DNA of 39,453 nucleotides from an uncultured Alphaproteobacteria bacterium (GTDB taxonomy: Bacteria > Pseudomonadota > Alphaproteobacteria > HIMB59 > GCA-002718135): the NCBI GenBank assembly GCA_902553945.1, contig CACDMT010000009.1, positions 1 to 39,453 of the forward strand, given 5' to 3'. Of this stretch, positions 22,141-31,647 are shown piece after piece. Within the stretch, counting starts at the first letter, position 1; each line of letters opens with the position of its first letter. Under the pieces are notes generated by a model. That model did not search any database and was not told where the DNA came from. It saw only the letters and a list, made by a program, of their open reading frames with translations. The translations under genes and the position numbers were made by a program.

Positions 22141-22881
22141 TTAATCTCTTGGAAATTCGCAAACTGGAATAGGATTCATTTTATGCAGATTTGGTGTTCT
22201 TATTTCTTCATATTTTTTATAATATTTACTATTCTTATTTTCCATTGCTTCTTCTAATTGTTTATATGTTAAACCGAGTTGATTTTCATCATTTCTACTA
22301 TCATCCCATAAACCATCTGTTGGGGCAGCATCAATAATATCCTGTATAACTCCAATTTCATATGCTAATTCCCAAACTTCAGATTTAGTACAATCTGCAA
22401 TTGGTGATATGTCAACTCCTCCATCACCATATTTAGTATAGAATCCAACACCAAAGTCTTCAACTTTATTACCTGTTCCAACAACTATTCCATTATTACT
22501 CTGGGCCACTTGGTATAATGTCAGCATTCTTAGTCTTGAACGTGAATTAGCAAAAGCAAGCTCACTTTTAAAATCTTTCATTGTGCTTTCAAAATTTTTA
22601 AAAACATTATCTAATTCTATTATTTTAGTATCAACATTATTAAAGTTCTTATTGAGATAATTTAAATGTTTAAGACTTAAGTCATGTTGACTTGAATTTT
22701 GCTTAATTGGCATTGAAATAGCAATTGTATTTAGACCTGTCTTAGCACACAAAGTACTTGTAAGGGCAGAATCTACACCGCCAGAAACACCTATAATAAG
22801 ACAAACTGGTTGTTTTTCTATAGTATTTGTATAATTTTTTATCCAATTTACAATAAAATCTATTTTTTCTTTAGAGTTCAT
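22141..22881 (-). CDS. nadE: NH3-dependent NAD+ synthetase
   Basis: LIIGVSGGVDSALTSTLCAKTGLNTIAISMPI (SGGxDS); KVEDFGVGFYTKYGDGGVDISPIADCTKSEV. Confidence 0.93.
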   Translation of the reverse strand: MNSKEKIDFIVNWIKNYTNTIEKQPVCLIIGVSGGVDSALTSTLCAKTGLNTIAISMPIKQNSSQHDLSLKHLNYLNKNFNNVDTKIIELDNVFKNFESTMKDFKSELAFANSRSRLRMLTLYQVAQSNNGIVVGTGNKVEDFGVGFYTKYGDGGVDISPIADCTKSEVWELAYEIGVIQDIIDAAPTDGLWDDSRNDENQLGLTYKQLEEAMENKNSKYYKKYEEIRTPNLHKMNPIPVCEFPRD

Positions 22882-22902
22882 ATATTTTATATAAATTAAA
22901 AT

Positions 22903-24276
22903 TTATAAATTTGAAGATTGCTTTGTAAGTAATTTTTCTTCTTTTAAGAAATCTGATAATAAAAAAGCTAATTCTAATGACTGAGAAGCATTAAGTCTTG
23001 GATCACAATAGGTATGGTATCTGTTTTTTAAATCTTTATCAGTTATTTCTTGAAGACCACCCATGCATTCAGTAACATCTTGACCAGTCATCTCTAGATG
23101 AACTCCACCAGGATAAGTTCCTTCAGCTCTATGAATTTGAAAAAACTGATGAATTTCAGAAATTATATCTTTCAAAGGTCTCGTTTTATAGCCTGTATTA
23201 GATTTTATTGTATTTCCATGCATGGGATCGCAGGTCCAAACAACTTTTTTACCAGCTTTGTGAACAGACTTAATAATATTCGGAAGAATACTTGATACTT
23301 TTTCATGTCCCATTCTACAAATAAGAGTAATTTTACCAGCTTCATTTTCATGATTTAAAGTATCTAAAATTTTAAGTAATTCATCAACTTCTGTACTTGG
23401 TCCAACTTTAATACCAATTGGATTTTCAATTCCTTTTAAAAATTCAATGTGTGCACCTTCTAATTGTTTAGTTCTATCACCAACCCAAAGCATATGGGCT
23501 GAAACATCATACCACTTTCCTGAAGTGCTATCAATTCTAGTTAAAGCTTCTTCATATTGAAGAAGTAATGCTTCATGACTTGTAAAAAAATCAGTTTCAT
23601 TTAATTGTCTAACACTATTACTATTTATTCCACATGCTTCCATAAAGCTTAAACACTCATCAATTCTATTGGATATTTCTTGAAATTTTGTTGCATTTTC
23701 ATCCTTTACAAAATTTAAATTCCATTGATGAATTTTGCTTAAATTTGCAAATCCTCCTTGGGAAAAAGCTCTTAATAAATTTAAAGTAGATGCTGATTGA
23801 TTATAAGCTTGGATTAACCTATCTGGATCAGGATTTCGTTCCTTTTCATTAAAATCAATTCCATTAATTATATCACCTTTATAAGATTCTAATTCTACAT
23901 TGTTTATAGTTTCAGTTGCTGAAGATCGAGGTTTGGCAAATTGACCTGCGATTCTTCCAACTTTTACTATAGGGCATGATGCTCCAAAAGTTAGAACAAC
24001 AGACATTTGTAAAATTACTTTAAACGTATCCCTTATATTATCTGGATGAAAATCGGCAAAACTCTCAGCACAATCACCGCCTTGAAGCAAAAAAGCTTTT
24101 CCTTGAGAAACATCGCTAAGTTTATCCTTCAATAATCTTGCTTCACCAGCAAAAACTAATGGAGGAAATTTAGAGATATTCTGAAGAGTTTTATTAAGAT
24201 GCTTTTCATCAATATATTTTGGCATGTGAAGAGCTTCTTTTTTTCTCCAACTAGATGGCGACCAATTCTTATTCAT
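22903..24276 (-). CDS. class II 3-deoxy-7-phosphoheptulonate (DAHP) synthase
   Basis: WSPSSWR...PPLVFAGEARLLKDKLSDVSQGKAFLLQGGDCAESF; VGRIAGQFAKPRSS; GTYPGGVHLEMTGQDVTECMGG. Confidence 0.96.
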   Translation of the reverse strand: MNKNWSPSSWRKKEALHMPKYIDEKHLNKTLQNISKFPPLVFAGEARLLKDKLSDVSQGKAFLLQGGDCAESFADFHPDNIRDTFKVILQMSVVLTFGASCPIVKVGRIAGQFAKPRSSATETINNVELESYKGDIINGIDFNEKERNPDPDRLIQAYNQSASTLNLLRAFSQGGFANLSKIHQWNLNFVKDENATKFQEISNRIDECLSFMEACGINSNSVRQLNETDFFTSHEALLLQYEEALTRIDSTSGKWYDVSAHMLWVGDRTKQLEGAHIEFLKGIENPIGIKVGPSTEVDELLKILDTLNHENEAGKITLICRMGHEKVSSILPNIIKSVHKAGKKVVWTCDPMHGNTIKSNTGYKTRPLKDIISEIHQFFQIHRAEGTYPGGVHLEMTGQDVTECMGGLQEITDKDLKNRYHTYCDPRLNASQSLELAFLLSDFLKEEKLLTKQSSNL

Positions 24277-24323
24277 AAATTAAAATGGCTAATAAACACT
24301 AACTTGGAGGGAAACAAGATATA

Positions 24324-25622
24324 TTATTTTGTTCTTTTATTCCTTAGAATTTTAAGCTCTGATCTTTCTATAGCAAGTGAATTTTTTGGTATATTTTTTG
24401 TAATTACACTGCCAGCAGCAATTTTTGATTTTTTTTGTATAATTATTGGGGCAATAAGAGAAGTATTTGAACCTATGAAAACATCATCTTTTATAATTGT
24501 TTTATGCTTTTTATTACCATCATAATTACATGTAACGGTGCCAGCACCAATATTAACATTATTTCCTACATCAGTATCACCTACATAAGACAGATGAGAT
24601 ATAGAAACTTTTTTTCCTATTTTAGAGTTTTTAATTTCTACAAAATTTCCAACTTTTGAATTTTGTCCTATAATTGAATTTGGTCTTATCCTTGCACCTG
24701 GACCAATCTTACAATTTTCATTAACAACAACTCCTTCCAAATAAGAATTACTTTTTATTATTGATCCTTTTTTTATAATAGTCTTATCTTTAATTGTGAT
24801 ATTACTTTCCAATATCACTGTAGGTTCAATTTTTGTATCGTAACTTAAATAACAAGTTTCTGGATTTAAAAAGTTAACACCATTTTGAATAAATTTTTTT
24901 ATATATTTTTTTTGTAGAATACTCTGAACATTATTAAAATCTTCAATTGTATTTATTCCCAACATCTCATTCTCACTACATTCAATAAAATTCGTAGAAA
25001 TATTATTATTATAAAAAATTTTAAATATGTCTGGTAAATATTTTTCTTTTTTTATTTTGTTTACTTTAATATTTTTTAAATTATCAAATAATATTTTTGT
25101 GTTTGATATTAAAATACCAGAATTACATAAATTAATTTTTTTTTGATATGATTTAAGATTAATTTCTTCAATTATTTCTTTTAAATCATTATCTCTAACT
25201 ATAAGTCTACCATAACCAAATGGATTTAATGTTCTAAATGCTATTAAAGATGCTTTAACTTTAGACTTAATAAAGTTTTTTATTAATTTTTTTATACTTG
25301 CTATCTCTACTAATGGGGTATCTCCAAATAAAATTAACAAATTTTTTGTATTAATTTTGTTTTTTACTTGCTCAATTGCATTTGCTGTTCCTTTTTGTTG
25401 TTTTTGAATTACAAAAGTACAATCTTTAAGAATCAATTTTAATTGATTAATATTTTTATTATTACAAATAACTATTATATTTTTACCTGAAATTTTTTTT
25501 GCAACATTATAGATATGAGAAATTATTGGAAGTCCGCATAAGGGGTAAAGTAGTTTTGATTTATTAGCTTTAAAACGTGTACTGTTTCCAGCAGCAAGTA
25601 TAACAGTTGTAATATTTGTCAT
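24324..25622 (-). CDS. glmU: bifunctional UDP-N-acetylglucosamine pyrophosphorylase / glucosamine-1-phosphate N-acetyltransferase
   Basis: VILAAGNSTRFKANKSKLLYPLCGLPIISH; C-terminal left-handed beta-helix repeats; NIGAGTVTCNYDGNKKHKT. Confidence 0.95.
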   Translation of the reverse strand: MTNITTVILAAGNSTRFKANKSKLLYPLCGLPIISHIYNVAKKISGKNIIVICNNKNINQLKLILKDCTFVIQKQQKGTANAIEQVKNKINTKNLLILFGDTPLVEIASIKKLIKNFIKSKVKASLIAFRTLNPFGYGRLIVRDNDLKEIIEEINLKSYQKKINLCNSGILISNTKILFDNLKNIKVNKIKKEKYLPDIFKIFYNNNISTNFIECSENEMLGINTIEDFNNVQSILQKKYIKKFIQNGVNFLNPETCYLSYDTKIEPTVILESNITIKDKTIIKKGSIIKSNSYLEGVVVNENCKIGPGARIRPNSIIGQNSKVGNFVEIKNSKIGKKVSISHLSYVGDTDVGNNVNIGAGTVTCNYDGNKKHKTIIKDDVFIGSNTSLIAPIIIQKKSKIAAGSVITKNIPKNSLAIERSELKILRNKRTK

Positions 25623-25626
25623 TAAT

Positions 25627-26259
25627 TTAGAAACTTCTTAATATTTCATTACCTATATTTATAATTTCTTTTGAAGCATCAGAGGACACGCTTATATCAA
25701 CAACTCCTCTTCCAACAGAAAATGTTTCTGCAAATAAAACCTTGCTTGATATTCTAGAACGAGCAATTTTTGCTCCTGAATATCTTAATCTTAAAATCAT
25801 TGCATCAGTTAGTTTTGCTCTTGGCATAACTCTATTTAAAATAATTATTGGATTTTTTTTCTCTTGTTTTGCTATTTTCAAAAAGGGTAGTGTCGCCATT
25901 AAATCTAAAGGACTAGGTTGAACGGGGACAAATACTCTATCTGAAGCCTTTACTACCTGCATTGTTTCAAAAGTTATAGAAGGAGGGCTATCAATTATAA
26001 TAAAATCATATTTTCTTTTTATAGTTTTTATTTCATCAACTAAGTTTCTTATATCAAAATCTAATTTAGTAATTCCTATGTCATCCTCACCATAATAATT
26101 TTTCCTAGCATCCAACCAATATGTTAAGCTTTTCTGTGCATCAGCATCTATTACTGCTACTTTATATCCACTATTACTCCATAGAACAGCTATATTGGCA
26201 GATAGAGTAGATTTACCTGAACCACCCTTTTGATTAGAAAATGCTATTACTTTTCCCAT
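25627..26259 (-). CDS. ParA family ATPase
   Basis: VIAFSNQKGGSGKSTLSANIA deviant Walker A; DADAQKSLTYWLDAR; FIIIDSPPS; no adjacent parB. Confidence 0.92.
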   Translation of the reverse strand: MGKVIAFSNQKGGSGKSTLSANIAVLWSNSGYKVAVIDADAQKSLTYWLDARKNYYGEDDIGITKLDFDIRNLVDEIKTIKRKYDFIIIDSPPSITFETMQVVKASDRVFVPVQPSPLDLMATLPFLKIAKQEKKNPIIILNRVMPRAKLTDAMILRLRYSGAKIARSRISSKVLFAETFSVGRGVVDISVSSDASKEIINIGNEILRSF

Positions 26260-26316
26260 ATAGAAGTATTAATAATAACTATTTTGAAGATAGATGGAAA
26301 CATTTTATAAAAAAAT

Positions 26317-27243
26317 ATGAATAAAAATAAGATAGATTTTGCTAAAAAATTATTGAGCAGTGGAGAACTTGTAATTTTTCCCACAGAAACAGTATATGGA
26401 TTAGGAGCAGATGCTACAAATGATAAAGCTGTAAAATCTATTTATAAACTTAAAAATAGACCAATAAATAATCCATTAATATGTCATTTCAGTAATATCG
26501 CACAAATTGAAAAATATTTCATTATTAGTGAATTTGAAAAAAAATTAGCTTCAAAATTTTGGCCTGGACCTCTAACAATAATATTAAAAAAAAGAAAAGA
26601 GTCAAAAATTTCAAATTTTTTATCTAATAATTCAATTTATGTAGGATGTCGCATTCCAAATAATTTTTTGGCCAAAAAACTAATCTCTTCACTTGAATTA
26701 CCAATAGCTGCACCTAGTGCAAATTTGTCTCAAAGAACATCAGTTACAAATATTAAAGATTTGGATCCAATATTAAAAAAAAAAATATTTATAATTAAAG
26801 ATAAACAATCAAAGTATGGATTAGAGTCAACGGTTATTAAAATAAACAAAAAAAATAATATTGAAATTTTGAGACATGGTAGTATTACTCTTGAGCAATT
26901 AAGTAAAATAGCTAAAGTTAAAAAAATTAAAGTAATAAAAAAATCTAAAATTTCACCAGGAAATTTAAGTAAACACTATTCTACAGTAAAACCAATTAGA
27001 ATTAATATAAAGAAAGTTTTAAATGATGAGGGTTTATTAAATTTTGGTAAAAATAAGCTTATATCAAATATAATTAATCTTAACTTAAGTGAGAAAAAAA
27101 ATTTAAATGAAGCCGCAGAAAATTTTTATCATTTTTTACATAAATTAGATAAAAGTAATTGTAAAAGAATTGCGGTAGCTAAAATTCCTAATATAGGATT
27201 GGGTAAAACTATTAACGATAGATTAAAAAGGGCTATAAAGTAA
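26317..27243 (+). CDS. Sua5/TsaC-type L-threonylcarbamoyladenylate synthase
   Basis: GELVIFPTETVYGLGADATNDKAVKSIYKLKNRPINNPLICH; LPIAAPSANLSQRTSVT; SPGNLSKHYS. Confidence 0.94.
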   Translation: MNKNKIDFAKKLLSSGELVIFPTETVYGLGADATNDKAVKSIYKLKNRPINNPLICHFSNIAQIEKYFIISEFEKKLASKFWPGPLTIILKKRKESKISNFLSNNSIYVGCRIPNNFLAKKLISSLELPIAAPSANLSQRTSVTNIKDLDPILKKKIFIIKDKQSKYGLESTVIKINKKNNIEILRHGSITLEQLSKIAKVKKIKVIKKSKISPGNLSKHYSTVKPIRINIKKVLNDEGLLNFGKNKLISNIINLNLSEKKNLNEAAENFYHFLHKLDKSNCKRIAVAKIPNIGLGKTINDRLKRAIK

Positions 27244-27244
27244 A

Positions 27245-28567
27245 TTAAAGTCTGTTTAGGTAATCCATAATTCTATAGTATATTACAGCTGACGAATAAA
27301 TAGGTCTTCTAAAAATATTTCCCCCTGGAATTTTAATATGATTTATATTTTGAAATATATCAAACCTATGATTTTTATTTAGTATTTTTTCTGAAATTAA
27401 TTTCCCTCCCATCACGCTCATAGCTAAACCATGCCCTGAATAAGCATGGCCATAATATAACTTTTCATTCATCATAGTGCCAAATATAGGTAATCTATTT
27501 ATGGATATTGCTAATGTTCCACCCCAAGAAAAATCTATTTTAAATTTTTTTAAATCTGGAAATACTTTTATCATTCTTTTAGATACAAAATTTGTTGAGT
27601 CTTTTACAAATTTTGAGGTAATTGTTTCAGGACCTCCAAACAAAAGTCTATAATCCTCTGAAAATCTATAATAATCAATCATAAAACGAGAGTCTATAAC
27701 ACCGCAATTTCTTTTAATCATTTTACTTGCTAATTCTTTACCTAATGGCTCTGTTGCAATAATGTAATTATTAATTGGCATAAAATAATTTCTAATAGAG
27801 CCTAAAAGATTATCCAAGTATCCATTACATGCAATTATTACTTTTTTTGCTTTAATTATATTAGATCCAGAATGAATTAATATTTCATTATTATTTTCTT
27901 CAATTTTATCGGCAGGTGATTTTTCAAATATTGATACTTGCTCTTTTAAGCATTGTTCAGCTATTCCATAAGTTAATTTAAGTGGATTTAAATGATAAGA
28001 ATCTTCTAATAACATACCAGAAAAATATCTATCAGAGTTAACTTCATTTTTAATGTTTTTTTCATCAAAATATTGAAATTTTGTATAATTGTATTTTTTT
28101 TCCATATGCTCAATTTCATTTAAAAAATAAATAAAATCTTTTTTTGTATTACCGACATGTAGAATACCTGGCTTAAGTGCACAATCTATATTATATGAAT
28201 CAATTAAACTTTTAACATCATTAACAGCTTCTAAACCTAGATTCCAAAAAAATTTTGCTTTTTCATAACCGAACATTTTTTCTAAAAAAAACTGATCCTT
28301 CCTCATTCCTATACCTAATTGACCTCCATTTCTTCCAGAAGCTCCTGAACCAATCTTATTTGCTTCTAAAATTGAAATGGAATATCCTTTTTTTGATAAA
28401 TTTAAAGCTGAAGATAGCCCTGTAAGTCCTCCTCCAATAATGCAAATATCTGTAGAAAAATTATCATTTATTTTAGGCTGATCTCTAAAAATTGGTGCAG
28501 AAAATTTGTAAAAACTATCTTTTTCATTATCATGTTGCTTAAAAGTTCTTTTTTTTGTAGTAATCAT
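27245..28567 (-). CDS. FAD-dependent oxidoreductase of the DAO family (PuuB/gamma-glutamylputrescine oxidase-like)
   Basis: DICIIGGGLTGLSSALNLSKKGYSISILEANKIGSGASGRNGGQLGIG; adjacent to a PuuA-like glutamine synthetase. Confidence 0.88.
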   Translation of the reverse strand: MITTKKRTFKQHDNEKDSFYKFSAPIFRDQPKINDNFSTDICIIGGGLTGLSSALNLSKKGYSISILEANKIGSGASGRNGGQLGIGMRKDQFFLEKMFGYEKAKFFWNLGLEAVNDVKSLIDSYNIDCALKPGILHVGNTKKDFIYFLNEIEHMEKKYNYTKFQYFDEKNIKNEVNSDRYFSGMLLEDSYHLNPLKLTYGIAEQCLKEQVSIFEKSPADKIEENNNEILIHSGSNIIKAKKVIIACNGYLDNLLGSIRNYFMPINNYIIATEPLGKELASKMIKRNCGVIDSRFMIDYYRFSEDYRLLFGGPETITSKFVKDSTNFVSKRMIKVFPDLKKFKIDFSWGGTLAISINRLPIFGTMMNEKLYYGHAYSGHGLAMSVMGGKLISEKILNKNHRFDIFQNINHIKIPGGNIFRRPIYSSAVIYYRIMDYLNRL

Positions 28568-28617
28568 TCCCTAATCTTTAATGGTTTAATTATACTTAGT
28601 AAACAAACACTCTCAAT

Positions 28618-29985
28618 ATGATTGAAAAATTTCAAAAATGGTTTCAGGACAATTCTATTACAGAAGTTGAATGCTTAGTCCCAGATCTTGGTGGTATAGC
28701 TAGAGGTAAAATTTTACCCACAAATAAATTTTTAAAAGGATTAAAAGATGATACTCATCGTTTACCTCAATCAACATTTATACAAACAATTTCTGGAGAT
28801 TATGCAACAGAAGACTCTGTGGGCGCTTTACCAAGAAGTATTTATAATCCTACTGATATTGATGTTATTTTAAAACCTGATTTTAATACAATGAGAGTTG
28901 TGCCATGGTATGATGATCCAACAGCACAAGTTATTTGTGACGCAGTGAATCTTAATGGTGATGAAGTAATTAACTCATGTAGAAATGCATTAAAAAATAT
29001 ATTAAAACTCTATAATAAAGATAATTTAAAACCTATTATTTCACCTGAATTAGAATTTTACTTAGTAAAACCTAATTCTGACTCAGATTATCCTCTTGAA
29101 GTTCCAATTGGTCAATCTGGAAGACAGGAAACTGGAAAACAAGCATTAGGAATAGATGCTGTTAATGAGTTTGATCATTTATTTGAAGATTTATATAATT
29201 ATTGTGAAATACAAAAAATAGAGATTGATACTATAAATCATGAATCAGGTTCTGCTCAGATGGAAATTAATTTTCAACACGGTGATCCTTTAGAATTAGC
29301 TGATCAAGTTTTCTTATTTAAAAGAACTCTCAGACAATCAGCTTTAAGACATAAACTATATGCAACATTTATGGCCAAACCAATGGAAAATCAACCTGGA
29401 AGCGCAATGCATGTACATCAATCAGTTTACGACAAAAAAAATAAAAATATTTTTACCAATAATAAAAGCAATGTTTCTAATAAAATGAAAAACTATTTAG
29501 GAGGTTTGGAAAAATATACCCCATTACTTATGCCAATATATGCTCCAAACATAAATTCTTTTAGAAGACTTTTTGCTACATGGGGAACTCCAAAAAATGT
29601 CAAATGGGGAATTGGAAATAGAAGTTGTGGTTTTAGAATACCTTCAATAGAAGAAAAAAATATGAGAGTAGAAAATAGAATACCAGGTTCAGATACAAAT
29701 CCCTACTTGGTCTTTGCTGCAAATCTTGCCTCAGGTTACTTAGGAATGAAAAACAAAATAAAACCTAGTCCTGAGACCAAAGATAGTGCATTTAAAGATA
29801 AAAATTCGGACTTACCTAAAAATATGGATGAATCGATATTTCTTTTTGAAAATGATGAAGATATTAAAACCATATTTAATGAAAAATTCATCAGATCCGT
29901 TGCAGCTATAAGAAGGGTTGAATATCAAGCATATCTTTCAGTAATTAGTTCATGGGAGAGAGAGTATCTATTACTCAATGTTTAA
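28618..29985 (+). CDS. glutamine synthetase family protein (PuuA/gamma-glutamylpolyamine synthetase-like)
   Basis: 455 aa; SPELEFYLVKP, NHESGSAQMEINFQHGDPLELADQVFLFKRTLRQSA, MENQPGSAMHVHQS; polyamine gene context. Confidence 0.88.
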   Translation: MIEKFQKWFQDNSITEVECLVPDLGGIARGKILPTNKFLKGLKDDTHRLPQSTFIQTISGDYATEDSVGALPRSIYNPTDIDVILKPDFNTMRVVPWYDDPTAQVICDAVNLNGDEVINSCRNALKNILKLYNKDNLKPIISPELEFYLVKPNSDSDYPLEVPIGQSGRQETGKQALGIDAVNEFDHLFEDLYNYCEIQKIEIDTINHESGSAQMEINFQHGDPLELADQVFLFKRTLRQSALRHKLYATFMAKPMENQPGSAMHVHQSVYDKKNKNIFTNNKSNVSNKMKNYLGGLEKYTPLLMPIYAPNINSFRRLFATWGTPKNVKWGIGNRSCGFRIPSIEEKNMRVENRIPGSDTNPYLVFAANLASGYLGMKNKIKPSPETKDSAFKDKNSDLPKNMDESIFLFENDEDIKTIFNEKFIRSVAAIRRVEYQAYLSVISSWEREYLLLNV

Positions 29986-30811
29986 ATTTTTTATTAAAAT
30001 AGTAGTATAAAATACCAATAAATAATAAAGCAAACATTAGAATAGCTGATAAAGCATTAACCTCAGGACTTAATCCAAGTCTTACTTTGGAAAAAACAAC
30101 AATAGGTAAAGTATTTGCGCCAGGACCAGTTGTAAAACTAGCAACAACTAAATCATCTAATGATATTGTAAAAGCTAGTAACCAACCAGCTATTATTGAT
30201 GGTAATATTATAGGTAGAGTAATTTTATATATTACTTTGTTATAGTTATAACCTAGATCCATTGCAGCTTCTTCAATATTTTTATTAAAATCAGTTAATC
30301 TAGCTTGGATTATTATTGCTACAAAAGCAATACAGAATGTTACATGTGATATAAATATTGTAAGCTGACCTCTAGAAGATGGAAATGAAATTAAATTATT
30401 TAAACTTATAAAAAATAAAAGCATAGAAAGGCCGAGTATTAATTCTGGTAGAACTAAAGGAGTAGAAGATAAAAAAATATAGAAAGATTTAAAGGGTATT
30501 TTTTTTATTCTGACTAAGGAATATCCTATCATTACACCTAAAATAGTTGCAAGAGTTGCTGATAAACTTGCTATTTTTATACTAATTATAAAAGCTTCTA
30601 ATATTTGTTCATTGTTAAATAACTCAACATACCATTTAAAAGAAAACCCCTTCCAAACCATTACTCTTTTGTTAGCATTAAAAGAGTAAAAAATTAAAAT
30701 TATAATTGGAAAATATAAAAATAATAATCCAGTAAAAAGAGTGAGATTCTTAATTATTCTAGACTTCACTTTTTTCACTCCATCTTGAATAGAGAATTTG
30801 AAAAATAACAA
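29975..30811 (-). CDS. potI: putrescine/spermidine ABC transporter permease (PotI-like); true start probably a downstream GTG
   Basis: TPLVLPELILGLSMLLFF; EEAAMDLGYNYNKVIYKITLPIILPSIIAGWLLAFTISLDDLVVASFTTGPG EAA loop. Confidence 0.88.
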   Translation of the reverse strand: MLFFKFSIQDGVKKVKSRIIKNLTLFTGLLFLYFPIIILIFYSFNANKRVMVWKGFSFKWYVELFNNEQILEAFIISIKIASLSATLATILGVMIGYSLVRIKKIPFKSFYIFLSSTPLVLPELILGLSMLLFFISLNNLISFPSSRGQLTIFISHVTFCIAFVAIIIQARLTDFNKNIEEAAMDLGYNYNKVIYKITLPIILPSIIAGWLLAFTISLDDLVVASFTTGPGANTLPIVVFSKVRLGLSPEVNALSAILMFALLFIGILYYYFNKKFKH

Positions 30812-31211
30812 TTGGTAAAACTAAAACAATAATTCCAGTAAATGCTAAAGCACTTGCACCTGGCCAATTTCTATTTACAAAAAATTCTTCCCATAAAATT
30901 TTACCATAATATAGTCTATCACTACCACCTAGCATCTCAGGGATAATGAATTCCCCAACAACAGGAATAAAGACTAGCAAAGAACCGGCTATAATACCAG
31001 GAGTAGATAAAGGTAAAATTACTTTAAAAAATGTTTTGATACGTTTATGTCCTAAATCTTTTGACGCATCAATTAGATTTAAATCAAATTTATTAAGATA
31101 GCCATAAAGAGGTAAAATCATTAATGGTAAATAAGTATAAACAATACCAATTATGACTGCGTATTGATTATATAATAATTGTAATGGCTCAGAAATAATT
31201 CCTAATTTCAA
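30759..31211 (-). CDS. potH: PotH-like polyamine permease, C-terminal fragment (frameshifted)
   Basis: YAVIIGIVYTYLPLMILPLYGYLNKFDLNLIDASKDLGHKRIKTFFKVILPLSTPGIIAGSLLVFIPVVGEFIIPEMLGG; collinear with the upstream ORF in another frame. Confidence 0.85.
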   Translation of the reverse strand: MKLGIISEPLQLLYNQYAVIIGIVYTYLPLMILPLYGYLNKFDLNLIDASKDLGHKRIKTFFKVILPLSTPGIIAGSLLVFIPVVGEFIIPEMLGGSDRLYYGKILWEEFFVNRNWPGASALAFTGIIVLVLPIVIFQILYSRWSEKSEV

Positions 31212-31647
31212 TAGTATAAGATTTAAAAAAACCGTTATTTTGTAAAATTATTTTCCAAGCATAAACGCGTAGTAAAAAAGATGACCAAAAAGGAATGATT
31301 ACTAAAATTAATAATACATTTCTTAATCTAATATCTGAAGTAGCAATATAAAAAGCTAGAGGGAAACCAATAATAATACAAAAGAAAGTTGAAATAAAAG
31401 CTAAAAATAAAGAATTGATAAAAGATCCAATGTAATAAAAATCAGTTAATATATAAATATAGTTTTCTATTGTTGCATTAATCTTAAATCCGTTTTCAAT
31501 TAAAATTAAATCTTGGTAAGGTGGCATGCCCCACTCTGAAACTGATATAGAAATTTTGAAAATTATAGCTAGTGGTATAAAAAAAAATAACACTAGCCAA
31601 AAATATGGCGTTAATATAAAATATTTTTCAAAAATTTTGTTATTCAT
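31189..31647 (-). CDS. potH: PotH-like polyamine permease, N-terminal fragment (frameshifted)
   Basis: FILTPYFWLVLFFFIPLAIIFKISIS...FWSSFLLRVYAWKIILQNNGFF then out-of-frame KSYTIEIRNYF stop. Confidence 0.85.
   Translation of the reverse strand: MNNKIFEKYFILTPYFWLVLFFFIPLAIIFKISISVSEWGMPPYQDLILIENGFKINATIENYIYILTDFYYIGSFINSLFLAFISTFFCIIIGFPLAFYIATSDIRLRNVLLILVIIPFWSSFLLRVYAWKIILQNNGFFKSYTIEIRNYF

Noticed and set aside
30759-31647. Two independent permease genes instead of one potH
   Set aside because: The fragments are collinear halves of one PotH and join seamlessly if one T is removed from the T7 run
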